From: Alphaproteobacteria bacterium
GTDB lineage: Bacteria; Pseudomonadota; Alphaproteobacteria; Micavibrionales; Micavibrionaceae
Length of the DNA stretch: 64,000 bases
Direction of reading: 5' to 3'
Assembly: GCA_030427385.1 (NCBI GenBank)
Contig: JAUHWR010000001.1
Location: 186,001-250,000 of the forward strand
In this document: piece after piece, positions 9,822-19,485 of the stretch
Layout of the letters: each line of letters opens with the position of its first letter
Position numbering within the stretch: the first letter of the stretch is position 1
Notes under the pieces: model-generated
Seen by the model: only the letters and a program-made list of their open reading frames with translations
What the model was told of the DNA's origin: nothing
Database searches by the model: none
Program-made: the position numbers and the translations under genes

Positions 9822-12137
9822 TTAGGAAGCTAAGGGTATTTTTAAAGTAAAAATGGTTTCTCCGTTATTATCTTCAAATAAAAGCTGACCATGCAAAATA
9901 TCGGCACTTTTTTTGATCATATATAATCCTAATCCGGAGCCAAAAGAGGTGTTTGCGTGAAAGCGCTTAAACATTTTAAACAGATTTTTTTGATGTTCTT
10001 CCGGGATGCCAAGTCCGTTATCTTTGATCGTAAATACGAAATGGTTTTTCTCTTTGTAAGTGGAAACGTTAATATATGATGTTTCTTTTTTGGTGTCCTG
10101 ATATTTAATGGCATTTGAAAGAAGGTTTTCAATGATTAAAACCAATCTTACTTTTTTAACTACCAAGCCTTCTTTGAAGTTTAAATCTTGCTGAATATCA
10201 AGGCGCTCGTAATTATCCATATATGCGAATTTATTTAGGGCGGTGTCGATAATCAATTTTATATCAACGTCTTGTGGGTCTTCTTCTATGTTTTTTACCT
10301 TAGTGAGAGTTAAAATATCTTTCACTAAATCTTCAAGTCTTTGTAAAGAATCCTTAGTATGTCCCATACTTTCACGTACAAAATCATATTGTTTTTTATC
10401 TAATGCTTCATTCGCCATACCCAATAAAGCAATAGATGAAATCAGCGGAGAGCGAAGATCGTGAGATGTGCGATATGCAAATTCTTCCAATTCTTCATTG
10501 GCATGAGTTAATTTTTTAGTTTGTTCATCTACCTTCTTTTTGATGGTATCTTTACTATGAAGCAATTTATTAAGTGTAAAATAAATAAAGCAGGCAAAGA
10601 TTATTCCGAAGATCAAAATAATTAGCCCTAAATTTTGGTTCGCCGGTGGGGTGAAAGTGCTATTTGGTGTCCATTGAATAGTCCATACTCGTCCGGCAAT
10701 CTCGAATTTTGTTTTTTTAGTCAGACCTGTAAAGAGATTGCTGAATTTATCTGTATTCATATATATCAGATCGTCAGCAGCTGTTTGTTCCCCGTCATAT
10801 ACGGCAAAATCAAGTTGGTTCCCACTGATATTATTAATACCATTTAAGAAATTTGCGCCGATAAAGGGGGCATATACCCATCCTTGAAGATGGGCGCGTC
10901 TAAGGTCTAGGGTCGCCGGAATATCATGTGTTTCATAAATGGGGATCAACATTAAAAAACCGGGCTGTTTCTTTTGATCTTGCACCAATAAAATTTTCTT
11001 CGTAAGTGCAGGGACCCCAAGATCGCGCGCCCGCTCTGCGGCGGTGCGTCTGTTTTTCTCAAAGCCAATATCTAATCCAACGGCCTCAATGTTATCCTCA
11101 ACCGGCTCAATAAACTTTATGATGAATTTATCTTTATAGGTTGTCTCTGGGTGATTTCGAAAATTTGGAAAATCATCCATACGCGTTTGTTCTAGATAGG
11201 CAGGTAAATTTTGTTCTGTGACGTAATCTATATAGCCAATTCCATTAATGCCGGGCAGACGTTCTTTAACTTTTAGTGCATCAATATAATTTTTCCATTC
11301 TTGCCGTTCAACGGAGGCGGAAGCATAGTAAAGACCTAAGCCGCCAAATAAGCTTTGCTCATATAAGTCATAGCGATCTTGTAAAATACTCTCTGAGTCA
11401 GATACCAGGTTATCAAAATATTCAAGGTTATGAGTCCTAGCCTCTTCTTGGATTGTGTACCATGCAAATACCGAAAATACACTGATGATCGTGGCAATTG
11501 AAAATGGTGTAATATACCAAAAATCAAAAGGCTTTTTGCTCCATCCCCACAGACCATATATGAAGAGTGCTATCCCAAGAAGAATAAAACCGCTGGCGGT
11601 GTGAATTGCCATCCGTGTGAGTGTCCCCCATCCATATATGCCATCATTTACGGTGATAAGATAACTCAAGGATGCGAATGCAGAAAATGCAAATACGGCT
11701 AGTGACAGGCTGACTACTAAAGATCGTTTACGTTTAATGGAAAATAATCCTAAAGCAGACAATATGAAACATATTGCCGTGATCGGGGCCATGCGTCCCG
11801 GATGCGATGTTTTAGTGATAAAGACAGGATCAACAAATAATTCATCAATGCCTAAATCGAAATCAAAAATATATTGAAATAGCGTTGCCACCCCCAAAAG
11901 AAGAACCAAAAGCGATAAGATTTTGGCAGCCATTTGTTGTTTTAAATAATAAGCGATTAAGCTTAACCCACATAAGAAAAAGCCCAACGCGGTATTATAT
12001 TGCATGGGCGCAAATGTGGGGCTAACCTGAATTAATATTTGGCTATGGGAATACCATCCTAGAATAACCATCCCTCCCAATAATGTTAGGATAAGAGCCA
12101 AAAATAAAGGGAGGGTTTTTATAAAGTTACGTGTCAT
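9822..12137 (-). CDS. Membrane-bound sensor histidine kinase with CHASE domain
   Basis: 771 residues. About seven hydrophobic segments fill residues 1-230. An extracytoplasmic CHASE-type sensor region (~240-480) contains the GINGIGYIDYV and PVEDNIEAVGLDIG motifs. A further membrane helix lies at ~503-523. The kinase core has a HisKA H-box (YRTSHDLRSPL, phosphorylated His ~559) and an HATPase domain with N-box NLLSNAIKYQ, G1 DNGLGIP and G2 GSGLGLYMIKK. It therefore senses an external small molecule and autophosphorylates. No response regulator sits next to it, so it is an orphan; the nearest receiver gene is at 22851-23414. Confidence 0.9.
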   Translation of the reverse strand: MTRNFIKTLPLFLALILTLLGGMVILGWYSHSQILIQVSPTFAPMQYNTALGFFLCGLSLIAYYLKQQMAAKILSLLVLLLGVATLFQYIFDFDLGIDELFVDPVFITKTSHPGRMAPITAICFILSALGLFSIKRKRSLVVSLSLAVFAFSAFASLSYLITVNDGIYGWGTLTRMAIHTASGFILLGIALFIYGLWGWSKKPFDFWYITPFSIATIISVFSVFAWYTIQEEARTHNLEYFDNLVSDSESILQDRYDLYEQSLFGGLGLYYASASVERQEWKNYIDALKVKERLPGINGIGYIDYVTEQNLPAYLEQTRMDDFPNFRNHPETTYKDKFIIKFIEPVEDNIEAVGLDIGFEKNRRTAAERARDLGVPALTKKILLVQDQKKQPGFLMLIPIYETHDIPATLDLRRAHLQGWVYAPFIGANFLNGINNISGNQLDFAVYDGEQTAADDLIYMNTDKFSNLFTGLTKKTKFEIAGRVWTIQWTPNSTFTPPANQNLGLIILIFGIIFACFIYFTLNKLLHSKDTIKKKVDEQTKKLTHANEELEEFAYRTSHDLRSPLISSIALLGMANEALDKKQYDFVRESMGHTKDSLQRLEDLVKDILTLTKVKNIEEDPQDVDIKLIIDTALNKFAYMDNYERLDIQQDLNFKEGLVVKKVRLVLIIENLLSNAIKYQDTKKETSYINVSTYKEKNHFVFTIKDNGLGIPEEHQKNLFKMFKRFHANTSFGSGLGLYMIKKSADILHGQLLFEDNNGETIFTLKIPLAS

Positions 12138-12333
12138 TATTTATATGATTTTAAAAAAGTACTTTTGCGTGAAAGAAAAAGCGGTTGAGGTCAAAAATAT
12201 CATTTAGTAAGTCTAGGGTGTATGTATAAAGAATGTCTAAATATGAATGATTTAGGTCATTATATTATGTCAGAATTGTTTTAAGCTGTCACATCCGTTT
12301 GCTAAAAATTCTTAATGTGAATTTTTTTAGCCA

Positions 12334-13215
12334 TTAGTCGTCTTCATACTCTGACGGTGATTTTGAAAAATACTCAGTCAGCCATATTGAGAATTCATCA
12401 CTCTCAATGGCCGTTAGTAGATTATGTCGAAGTGTATTTTCTGCGTCTTTATGAATTGAAAATCCCGCGCATTGTGCGGTTAGTCCATTGCCGCTATAGC
12501 GGGCATTATGGCGATCAACTTGCTCCAAATGATGGCCATATTCAATTAATAATTCTGAGACTTTTGGCCCCAAGAATCCGACGGAAAACGTCAATGCTTC
12601 TTCAGTGGTAATCCCTTCATGGGCAAATTGTGGAGGGATGTAAATCACATCGCCAATTTGTGTTTCAATATCAGTGCCTTCAAAGGGATGCTTTAGCACC
12701 TTCAGATCCTGCGCAGGAATATATTCCGCATCAGGAATAGGGTGATGCCCAACTTTCCAACGGCGAATTCCCATGCCTTGCACCAGAAATACGTGGTAGC
12801 TATCGATGTGCGGCCCGACGCTACCGCCTTTGGTGGAATAGCTGACCATAATATCATCCATTAACCAGCGCGGTGCAAAATCAAAAAATGCGAGGAGCTT
12901 GGCTGTATCTGTATGATAATCCTCAACATTTTGCACCAGAAGGCTCCAGTTTTCTTCGCCGAGTTCAGTGAATACGTCTTCCTCAAATGGCCCAAAATCA
13001 CATGACCATTCGCCGCCAGATGGCATTGTTTTAATGATGCGGGATTTAATTTCTTCTTCTAAAGATAATCCGGCTAAATAGTCCCCATCAATTAATTCAT
13101 TAAAAACAGCTGGTTCGATGGCTTGCCTTACAACAAACGGCTGTTTGTTCCAGTATGTTTTGTAAAAATCCTCCGACGATGGGAATTTATTCAGGATTGT
13201 TAAGCCGCTACTCAT
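12334..13215 (-). CDS. JmjC/cupin 2-oxoglutarate oxygenase, RoxA (YcfD)-like
   Basis: 293 residues. The N-terminal region ([17 protein letters not shown]) and the cupin core match ROX-type ribosomal oxygenases; YcfD/RoxA hydroxylates an arginine of ribosomal protein L16. The Fe(II)-binding facial triad is seen as H136-x-D138 (GPHIDSY) and H199 (PPQFAHEG). The protein is shorter than the roughly 370 residues of E. coli YcfD, mostly at the C-terminus, where the winged-helix module appears reduced. Its ATG overlaps the recQ stop (ATGA), so the two are co-translated. The substrate is not proven by sequence. Confidence 0.82.
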   Translation of the reverse strand: MSSGLTILNKFPSSEDFYKTYWNKQPFVVRQAIEPAVFNELIDGDYLAGLSLEEEIKSRIIKTMPSGGEWSCDFGPFEEDVFTELGEENWSLLVQNVEDYHTDTAKLLAFFDFAPRWLMDDIMVSYSTKGGSVGPHIDSYHVFLVQGMGIRRWKVGHHPIPDAEYIPAQDLKVLKHPFEGTDIETQIGDVIYIPPQFAHEGITTEEALTFSVGFLGPKVSELLIEYGHHLEQVDRHNARYSGNGLTAQCAGFSIHKDAENTLRHNLLTAIESDEFSIWLTEYFSKSPSEYEDD

Positions 13216-15071
13216 GCTTTGATGCTTTCCATTTCGGTTAAGGCATTTAGAAACGGGTGTCCGTATTTTTCTAATTTTGATTGTCCTACGCCCGGTACGC
13301 GCCCCATATCTTGCAGGGAACGTGGTTTACGCAAAACCATATCGATTAAAGTTTTATCATGGAATACCACATAAGGCGGGACATTTTGTTCTTTTGCGAT
13401 ATTGAGCCTTAATGCTTTCAGATGCGCGAATAAATCTTTATCGGATTCTGTTTGCAGGCTTAAGGCGGGATCGGTTTTTGCGCCGCTGCTTGATGAGCCA
13501 TCGCTAGCGCCGATGACTTTTGGATCAAGTCGAAGCTTTAAGTCTGGTTTTTCCTTTAAGAATTCAACTCCCTCTTTGGTAATCTTTAAGCCGCCATGCG
13601 CATCCATATCCACATAAATCAAACCCAATGCGACAAGTTGACGGATCAGGCTCTGCCATTCTTTTGCGCTATGTTCTGTACCGATACCATAGGTACTAAG
13701 CTTATCATGAGCGGCATTTTTAATGCGGTCATTATCGCGCCCCAAAAGCACATCTATAATATAACCGCTGCCAAATATCTGTCCGGTGCGGTAAATACAG
13801 GAGATAATTTTTTGAGCGGCAATTTTACCATCAATTGTTTTCGGCGGGGTCAGACATGTATCGCAATTACCACATGGCGCGCCATTATCGTCAAAATAAT
13901 GCAGCAGAACCTGACGACGGCAGGTGGCGGTTTCACAATATCCCAAAAAGGCGGTAAGTTTTTGCCGCTCAATTCTCTTTTGATCGGACGGGCTGTCGGA
14001 ACTTTCTATCATTTGGCGTTGCAGGGCCAGATCTTGTAATCCATAGACCATCCATGCAACGGCCGCCAAACCGTCACGGCCTGCGCGTCCTGTTTCCTGA
14101 TAATAGGCTTCAATATTTTTTGGTAAATCCAAATGTGCGACAAAGCGCACATCTGGTTTGTTGATCCCCATGCCAAAGGCAATGGTGGCCACCATAATAA
14201 TACCTTCTTCTTTTAAAAATCGTTCTTGATTACGATTGCGCACATCTTTATCAAGGCGGGCATGATAAGGCAGGGCGTTATAACCCTGTTTTGACAGCCA
14301 TGCCGCTGTATCTTCAACTTTACGGCGGGACAGGCAATAAACGATGCCGCTTTCATCGCGGCTACGGGTTTTTAAAAAACGAAGGAACTGCGCGCGTGGA
14401 TTGTCCTTAATGGCAACATCATAAGTGATGTTCGGACGATCAAAACCGGCTACATATAGCTTCGTTAGAGAGAGACGCTCCATAATATCTTTGCGCGTCG
14501 GCGTGTCGGCTGTGGCGGTGACGGCAATGCATGGGACATTCGGATAACGCGTACGGAGCAGAGAAATTTGCCGATATTCGGGGCGAAAGTCGTGTCCCCA
14601 TTGCGAGATGCAATGCGCCTCATCAATTGCAAAAAGAGCGAGGGGCAGATTGTCCAGAATATCCAAAAATTCATCATTAACCAAACGTTCCGGGGCGATA
14701 TAAACTAAATCCAAATTGCCTGATTTTAGTTCATTCATCGTCGCATTTAACTCGGAATATTCCAGAGCCGAATGAATCGCCGCGGCTTTAAAACCCAATT
14801 CTTTTAAAGCCGTTACCTGATCTTGCATTAAGGCAATAAGGGGGGAAATAATAATGCCGGTTCCATTTCGACAAAGAGCCGGGATTTGATAGCATAATGA
14901 TTTACCGCTACCCGTGGGCATTAACACGCCGCAGCTATTCCCCGCAATGACATCATCAATAATTTCCTTCTGCTCCCCGCGAAAGGCATCATACCCAAAA
15001 ATAGATGACAAGATTTCCTCCGGAGAAGTGATCGTCGGATTTGGGGAAATGGATAGTGCAGAAGATTGCAT
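13212..15071 (-). CDS. recQ: ATP-dependent DNA helicase RecQ
   Basis: 619 residues in the normal RecQ order. A DEAH helicase core carries Walker [13 protein letters not shown] and [20 protein letters not shown]. The second helicase domain contains motif [12 protein letters not shown] zinc-binding RQC domain ([18 protein letters not shown], then CGNCDTC) and a winged helix follow, with a C-terminal HRDC domain ([14 protein letters not shown]...[11 protein letters not shown]). It unwinds DNA 3' to 5' in recombination and fork repair. It is the first gene of a two-gene unit with the cupin gene. A long inverted repeat lies just upstream. Confidence 0.97.
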   Translation of the reverse strand: MQSSALSISPNPTITSPEEILSSIFGYDAFRGEQKEIIDDVIAGNSCGVLMPTGSGKSLCYQIPALCRNGTGIIISPLIALMQDQVTALKELGFKAAAIHSALEYSELNATMNELKSGNLDLVYIAPERLVNDEFLDILDNLPLALFAIDEAHCISQWGHDFRPEYRQISLLRTRYPNVPCIAVTATADTPTRKDIMERLSLTKLYVAGFDRPNITYDVAIKDNPRAQFLRFLKTRSRDESGIVYCLSRRKVEDTAAWLSKQGYNALPYHARLDKDVRNRNQERFLKEEGIIMVATIAFGMGINKPDVRFVAHLDLPKNIEAYYQETGRAGRDGLAAVAWMVYGLQDLALQRQMIESSDSPSDQKRIERQKLTAFLGYCETATCRRQVLLHYFDDNGAPCGNCDTCLTPPKTIDGKIAAQKIISCIYRTGQIFGSGYIIDVLLGRDNDRIKNAAHDKLSTYGIGTEHSAKEWQSLIRQLVALGLIYVDMDAHGGLKITKEGVEFLKEKPDLKLRLDPKVIGASDGSSSSGAKTDPALSLQTESDKDLFAHLKALRLNIAKEQNVPPYVVFHDKTLIDMVLRKPRSLQDMGRVPGVGQSKLEKYGHPFLNALTEMESIKA

Positions 15072-15084
15072 CTGATAACTTTAA

Positions 15085-15155
15085 AGCCCCTATAGCGGGT
15101 ATGTCTAATGCTAAGTTTGATAATTGGGCACATAAACACAGAAAATATAGGGGCT
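15085..15155. repeat. Inverted repeat in the recQ leader
   Basis: AGCCCCTATA at 15085-15094 and its exact complement TATAGGGGCT at 15146-15155 are separated by 51 bases. The repeat lies 14 bases upstream of the recQ start on the minus strand and could form a stem in its leader or be a protein-binding pair. Confidence 0.5.
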
Positions 15156-15273
15156 ATGCCTTTCAATCTTAGACGTGTTTCGATCCTAAATTTACATAGT
15201 CACTTTAAAGTTTTTTTATAAATTATCAATATACTCGGTTTTATTCGATAAACCGCAATGTGCAATAGGCAGG

Positions 15274-17451
15274 ATGTTTGAAATGACAGATATAAATACT
15301 TCTTTAAATGATCTTGCTTTTGTAAATGAGTGCGGTTGCCCGGCCTGTATGGGGGGGCGAAGTGATGATGCAGGATCAATTACAAAGGGGGCGGGGCAGT
15401 TCGCGCCTTCGACTTATGCGACACCTGAACAAATGGTTGATCAGCTTATAAATGGATATTGGCAGAGCAATGGATATGGTCATCATCAATGGAGCGAGAA
15501 TGTCATTACTTATAAATTAGGGGATGGCTATACGTCTGCTGAAAAGTCATCATATCGGATGGCATTTCGTCTTTGGGCCGATATAGCCGATATTCAATTT
15601 AACGAAGTATCTAGCGGACAATTAATTACTGTCACCGAAGGAAATGACGGCGGCGCATCGTCCGGCGGATCATGGTATACCAGCTCAGGCAATATGGTCA
15701 GCGCCACCATATCTGTTGATACGGATACCTATAGCTGGGGCGATCTGAATACACTTGGCGGGTATGGGGTACAAACACTTATTCATGAAATTGGTCACGC
15801 CATCGGATTGGGGCATGCCGGAAATTATAATGGCAGCGTAAATTATAACGAGCAGGTTCAATATTTGAATGATAATCGCCAATTTACGGTGATGTCCTAT
15901 AATAATGCCAATGTGATTGGTACAGACCATACAAATATTAACAATGTTTTGGAATATGCCGCCGTGCCTTTATTATATGATATAGCGGCTATTCAGCAGA
16001 TTTACGGCGCGAATATGGCAACGCGCACAGGCGATTCTACATATGGATTTAATGTCAGCGCCGATATTATTTTTGATCAATATAATTTTGCAATTTCCGA
16101 TGCCCCACTTGCGATATGGGATGCAGGCGGGATAGATACTCTCGATTTGTCAGGTTATGCCACAGATCAAGTTATTACATTAGAGCAGGGCGAGTTCAGC
16201 AGCGTGGGGCACATGACCAATAATATGGTGATAGCTTATAATACCGTTATAGAAAACGCCATTGGCGGCTCAGGCGCCGATATGATGATGGGGAACTCTG
16301 TCGCTAATAATATTTCCGCAGGTGACGGCAATGACACAATATTAGCCTCAGGCGGAGATGATATTATTGATGGCGGCGCCGGATCGGACAAGATAAAATA
16401 TGATAGTGCTTTAGCAAGTTTTTCTTTTAACTTTCTCGATACTGTAACCTTAGCCCTCACGCATATTTTAGACAATTTTACAGACACCATTAAAAATATT
16501 GAAACCTTTATATTTGATGGTGCCTCCTATTCATTTTCTGAGTTAGAGAATTTATTCGGCGAAACCAACATTGCGCCGATTGCACAAGATGATGCATTTG
16601 TAACCGATCAAGGAAAAGGATTTACCGGAGTTTTCTGGGCGGATCATGGCAATGGAATGGATTATGATCCTGATGGCGATGCTCTAACATATACTTCCAT
16701 GAATATTACCACATCGGGCGGTGGGAATATTATATCGGATGTGAATGGCTGGTTCCGATATACGCCGGATGCTAATTTTCATGGCACGGACAGTTTCACT
16801 TATTCTGTTCATGATGGTAATGGCGGCGTTAGTACGGCCAATGTCAATATCACCGTAAATGAAGGTGATGTTCCGGATAATATAGCTCCTATTGCTAAGG
16901 ATGATTACTTTGTCATTGATCAAGGGCAGGTTTTAATGGGGGTTTTTTGGGCGGATCATGGAAATGGTGTCGATTACGACCCGAATGGTGATCTTTTAAA
17001 ATATATTTCTGTTAATATTACCACATCTGGCGGTGGGAATATTATGTCGGATACTAATGGTTGGTTCCGATATACGCCTGCGCATGACTTTGTTGGCATT
17101 GATACATTCACATATTCTTTGCACGATGGTCGAGGTGGTCTGGATACCGGGTTGGTTACATTTGAAGTAATAGACAGCGCAAGCGCCAATTTATACGAAG
17201 ACACAAATCAAGGCATAAACATGCTGGCGATAGGTGATCTACAAGAACAGAAATCCGCTATAGAAGAGAATTTTATAGATTTTACGTTAGAGAGCGATGA
17301 TGAGTTTAATTTACATGATTTGCTTAGCGTCAATTCTGACCCCGATCCATCTGCGGCAAATATACATGCCCCTTTAAGCGAGCCTTTTTTAGACTCAAGT
17401 GCGAGCGAGGATCTTATATATATTGTTGAAGATCAGAATATAATTTTTTAA
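15274..17451 (+). CDS. Secreted serralysin-like (M10) metallopeptidase with RTX and two Ig/cadherin-like repeats
   Basis: 725 residues. The catalytic domain (~40-260) holds the zinc motif HEIGHAIGLGH (H171, H175, H181) and the Met-turn VMSY. RTX-like GDGNDTILASGGDDII repeats lie at ~350-367. Two near-identical ~98-residue domains (~433-530 and ~536-633) share DHGNG(M/V)DYDPxGD, TTSGGGNI and NGWFRYTP, as in VCBS/cadherin-like modules. An acidic tail ends the protein. There is no Sec signal peptide, which points to type I secretion. The only obvious cysteines are in CGCPAC (C20, C22, C25), a possible latency switch. The ATG at 15283 is an alternative start with AGG nine bases before it. Confidence 0.88.
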   Translation: MFEMTDINTSLNDLAFVNECGCPACMGGRSDDAGSITKGAGQFAPSTYATPEQMVDQLINGYWQSNGYGHHQWSENVITYKLGDGYTSAEKSSYRMAFRLWADIADIQFNEVSSGQLITVTEGNDGGASSGGSWYTSSGNMVSATISVDTDTYSWGDLNTLGGYGVQTLIHEIGHAIGLGHAGNYNGSVNYNEQVQYLNDNRQFTVMSYNNANVIGTDHTNINNVLEYAAVPLLYDIAAIQQIYGANMATRTGDSTYGFNVSADIIFDQYNFAISDAPLAIWDAGGIDTLDLSGYATDQVITLEQGEFSSVGHMTNNMVIAYNTVIENAIGGSGADMMMGNSVANNISAGDGNDTILASGGDDIIDGGAGSDKIKYDSALASFSFNFLDTVTLALTHILDNFTDTIKNIETFIFDGASYSFSELENLFGETNIAPIAQDDAFVTDQGKGFTGVFWADHGNGMDYDPDGDALTYTSMNITTSGGGNIISDVNGWFRYTPDANFHGTDSFTYSVHDGNGGVSTANVNITVNEGDVPDNIAPIAKDDYFVIDQGQVLMGVFWADHGNGVDYDPNGDLLKYISVNITTSGGGNIMSDTNGWFRYTPAHDFVGIDTFTYSLHDGRGGLDTGLVTFEVIDSASANLYEDTNQGINMLAIGDLQEQKSAIEENFIDFTLESDDEFNLHDLLSVNSDPDPSAANIHAPLSEPFLDSSASEDLIYIVEDQNIIF

Positions 17452-17532
17452 CGGAATGATATCTATGTGAATGTCATTTGGTATGCTAAACAAAACGAGT
17501 GAATAAGCAATGTGGAGTATATTGAGAATAAA

Positions 17533-19485
17533 ATGACAGTTCAGACATATCGGATCAAAAAATTCGTCCTATTTTTTTCTCTTTTTTTACTCACGCTAAA
17601 TGCCTGTTTTTTAAATATATGTGTAGCACGTAGCTCGCAAGATATTGAAAAAGCATTGATTTTGATTAATCAGAATCAATGGAGTAAAGCGCAAAGCCTT
17701 GTTCAGTCTCTCAAAGATCCGCTTTTGAACGAAATATTTTTATGGCAAAGTTACACTAAGCAGGGATTTCCGCTAAATAATCAGCAAATGTTTATAGGGC
17801 TTGATCGTTTTATTCGCGATCACCCGGAATGGCCAGGAATTAATGCTTTGAAAGAAAAAGCGGAGGCATTAATGCCGCTCTCATTCACTCCCCTGCAAGT
17901 TATCTCATGGTATGGCAAGGATAAGCCGCTTACCGTTATCGGGAATGATCGTTACATTGACGCATTGATGGCAGCCGGACGTTTAACCGAGGCTCGTCAC
18001 TATTTACAATTATGGTGGCGTGATGCCATGCTCACGCGGGATCAGCAAAAAAGTATATATAGAAAATATGCGGCGCATATTGATGGGCAAACAAATGTTC
18101 AACGCATGGATTATTTACTCTATAAGGGGCAATATCAAAATGCATTGGCAATATCAAATGTATTGGAAAAAGGTTACCCCGATTTAGCAAGAGCAAGAAT
18201 TGCCTTGTCAGAACAACAGCCAGGGGTTGAGGCTATGTTGCGTAAGGTTCCGGTTCATCTACAGAATGATCCGGGCTTATTATATGAGAGAATGCGCTGG
18301 CGCAGAGTTAAAAATCTGGATAGTGGCGTGATCGATATTTTAAAGCGCATGCCGCAGGCAAAAGATATTCAAAATCTCGAGGCCTGGTGGACAGAGAGAA
18401 GCATTTTAATGCGCCGCCTGATTGAGAAAAAGGAATTCCAAGCGGCTTATAATCTGGCGGCAAGCCATAAACAAACCGATCCATTCTCTCTAAGTCAGGC
18501 AGAGTGGAGTGCGGGATGGCTAGCGCTTCGATTTTTAAAACAGCCGGCCAAGGCATTACCTCATTTTCAAAAGCTATATGCGAATGTCTCTACCCCCATT
18601 AGTAAATCACGCGGAGCCTATTGGATAGGTCTAAGCTATACGGCGCTTGGCCAGAAGGAAAATGCCATAAAATGGTATCAGGAGGCGGCGCGCTATCAAA
18701 TTACGTTTTATGGTCAAATGGCAAGCATGGCTTTGTCTTCTAAAGATACTGCCCTGAAGGATGAAACGCCTGTTTTAACAAAAGCTCAACAACAAAAATT
18801 TGAACAGGATGATTTAATTCGCGCGGCACGGCTATATCATAAGGCCGGCATGAAAAAGATGTCCGTTCGTTTTATCAATGCGTTTGTTGATCATCATAAC
18901 TCGATACAAGGCTATAGCTATGGCGCAAAGTTAGCCCAAGAGTTTAATTACTATTCTGATAGCGTCAAAATTTCTAAGAATGCGGCGGGGGAAAGTCTTA
19001 TTTTGATACCGACATCTTATCCCAATTTCAAAAATTATGTGACAGATCCAAAAATGGATAGAGCCTTGATTTTGTCCCTTATTCGTCAGGAAAGCATATT
19101 TGATGCGGCAGCACGAAGCCCGGCAGGAGCATTGGGCTTAATGCAAATTATGCCGGCAACCGGCGCGGAAACAGCGCGAAAAATTGGCATATCTCATTCG
19201 CAAGACCGTCTGACCAGTGACCCCAGCCATAATATCAAGATTGGAAGTTATTATCTAAACCAACTTTTGCAACGTTATGATGGCTCTTATCCTCTTGCGA
19301 TTGCGGCTTATAATGCTGGTCCTGGCCGTGTAAATAGGTGGCTTAACTTATTTGGTGATCCAAGGAAAGGTGAAGTAGATATGACGGATTGGATTGAATT
19401 AATCCCCATTTATGAAACACGAAATTATGTTCAGCGAGTCATGGAAGGGCGTGAAGTCTACCTTCATATTTTGAATAAAAAATAA
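17533..19485 (+). CDS. Soluble lytic murein transglycosylase (Slt70-like)
   Basis: About 650 residues. I prefer the ATG at 17533 because a hydrophobic signal segment (FVLFFSLFLLTLNACF) follows at once; a GTG at 17512 gives seven more residues. The large N-terminal part is an alpha-superhelix of TPR-like repeats, as in Slt70. The C-terminal SLT domain has the catalytic glutamate in LIRQESIFDAAARSPAGALG, LMQIMPATG and AIAAYNAGPGRVNRW. It cleaves peptidoglycan glycan strands in the periplasm, forming anhydromuropeptides. The gene ends directly against the convergent desaturase gene with no spacer. Confidence 0.93.
   Translation: MTVQTYRIKKFVLFFSLFLLTLNACFLNICVARSSQDIEKALILINQNQWSKAQSLVQSLKDPLLNEIFLWQSYTKQGFPLNNQQMFIGLDRFIRDHPEWPGINALKEKAEALMPLSFTPLQVISWYGKDKPLTVIGNDRYIDALMAAGRLTEARHYLQLWWRDAMLTRDQQKSIYRKYAAHIDGQTNVQRMDYLLYKGQYQNALAISNVLEKGYPDLARARIALSEQQPGVEAMLRKVPVHLQNDPGLLYERMRWRRVKNLDSGVIDILKRMPQAKDIQNLEAWWTERSILMRRLIEKKEFQAAYNLAASHKQTDPFSLSQAEWSAGWLALRFLKQPAKALPHFQKLYANVSTPISKSRGAYWIGLSYTALGQKENAIKWYQEAARYQITFYGQMASMALSSKDTALKDETPVLTKAQQQKFEQDDLIRAARLYHKAGMKKMSVRFINAFVDHHNSIQGYSYGAKLAQEFNYYSDSVKISKNAAGESLILIPTSYPNFKNYVTDPKMDRALILSLIRQESIFDAAARSPAGALGLMQIMPATGAETARKIGISHSQDRLTSDPSHNIKIGSYYLNQLLQRYDGSYPLAIAAYNAGPGRVNRWLNLFGDPRKGEVDMTDWIELIPIYETRNYVQRVMEGREVYLHILNKK

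Noticed and set aside
12305-12333. Possible terminator after the cupin gene (A/T-rich inverted repeat)
   Set aside because: The stem is weak, entirely A/T-rich with a mismatch, and not convincing.
13402-14039. Plus-strand open frames opposite recQ
   Set aside because: They are antisense shadows of a well-conserved gene, without protein motifs or ribosome sites.
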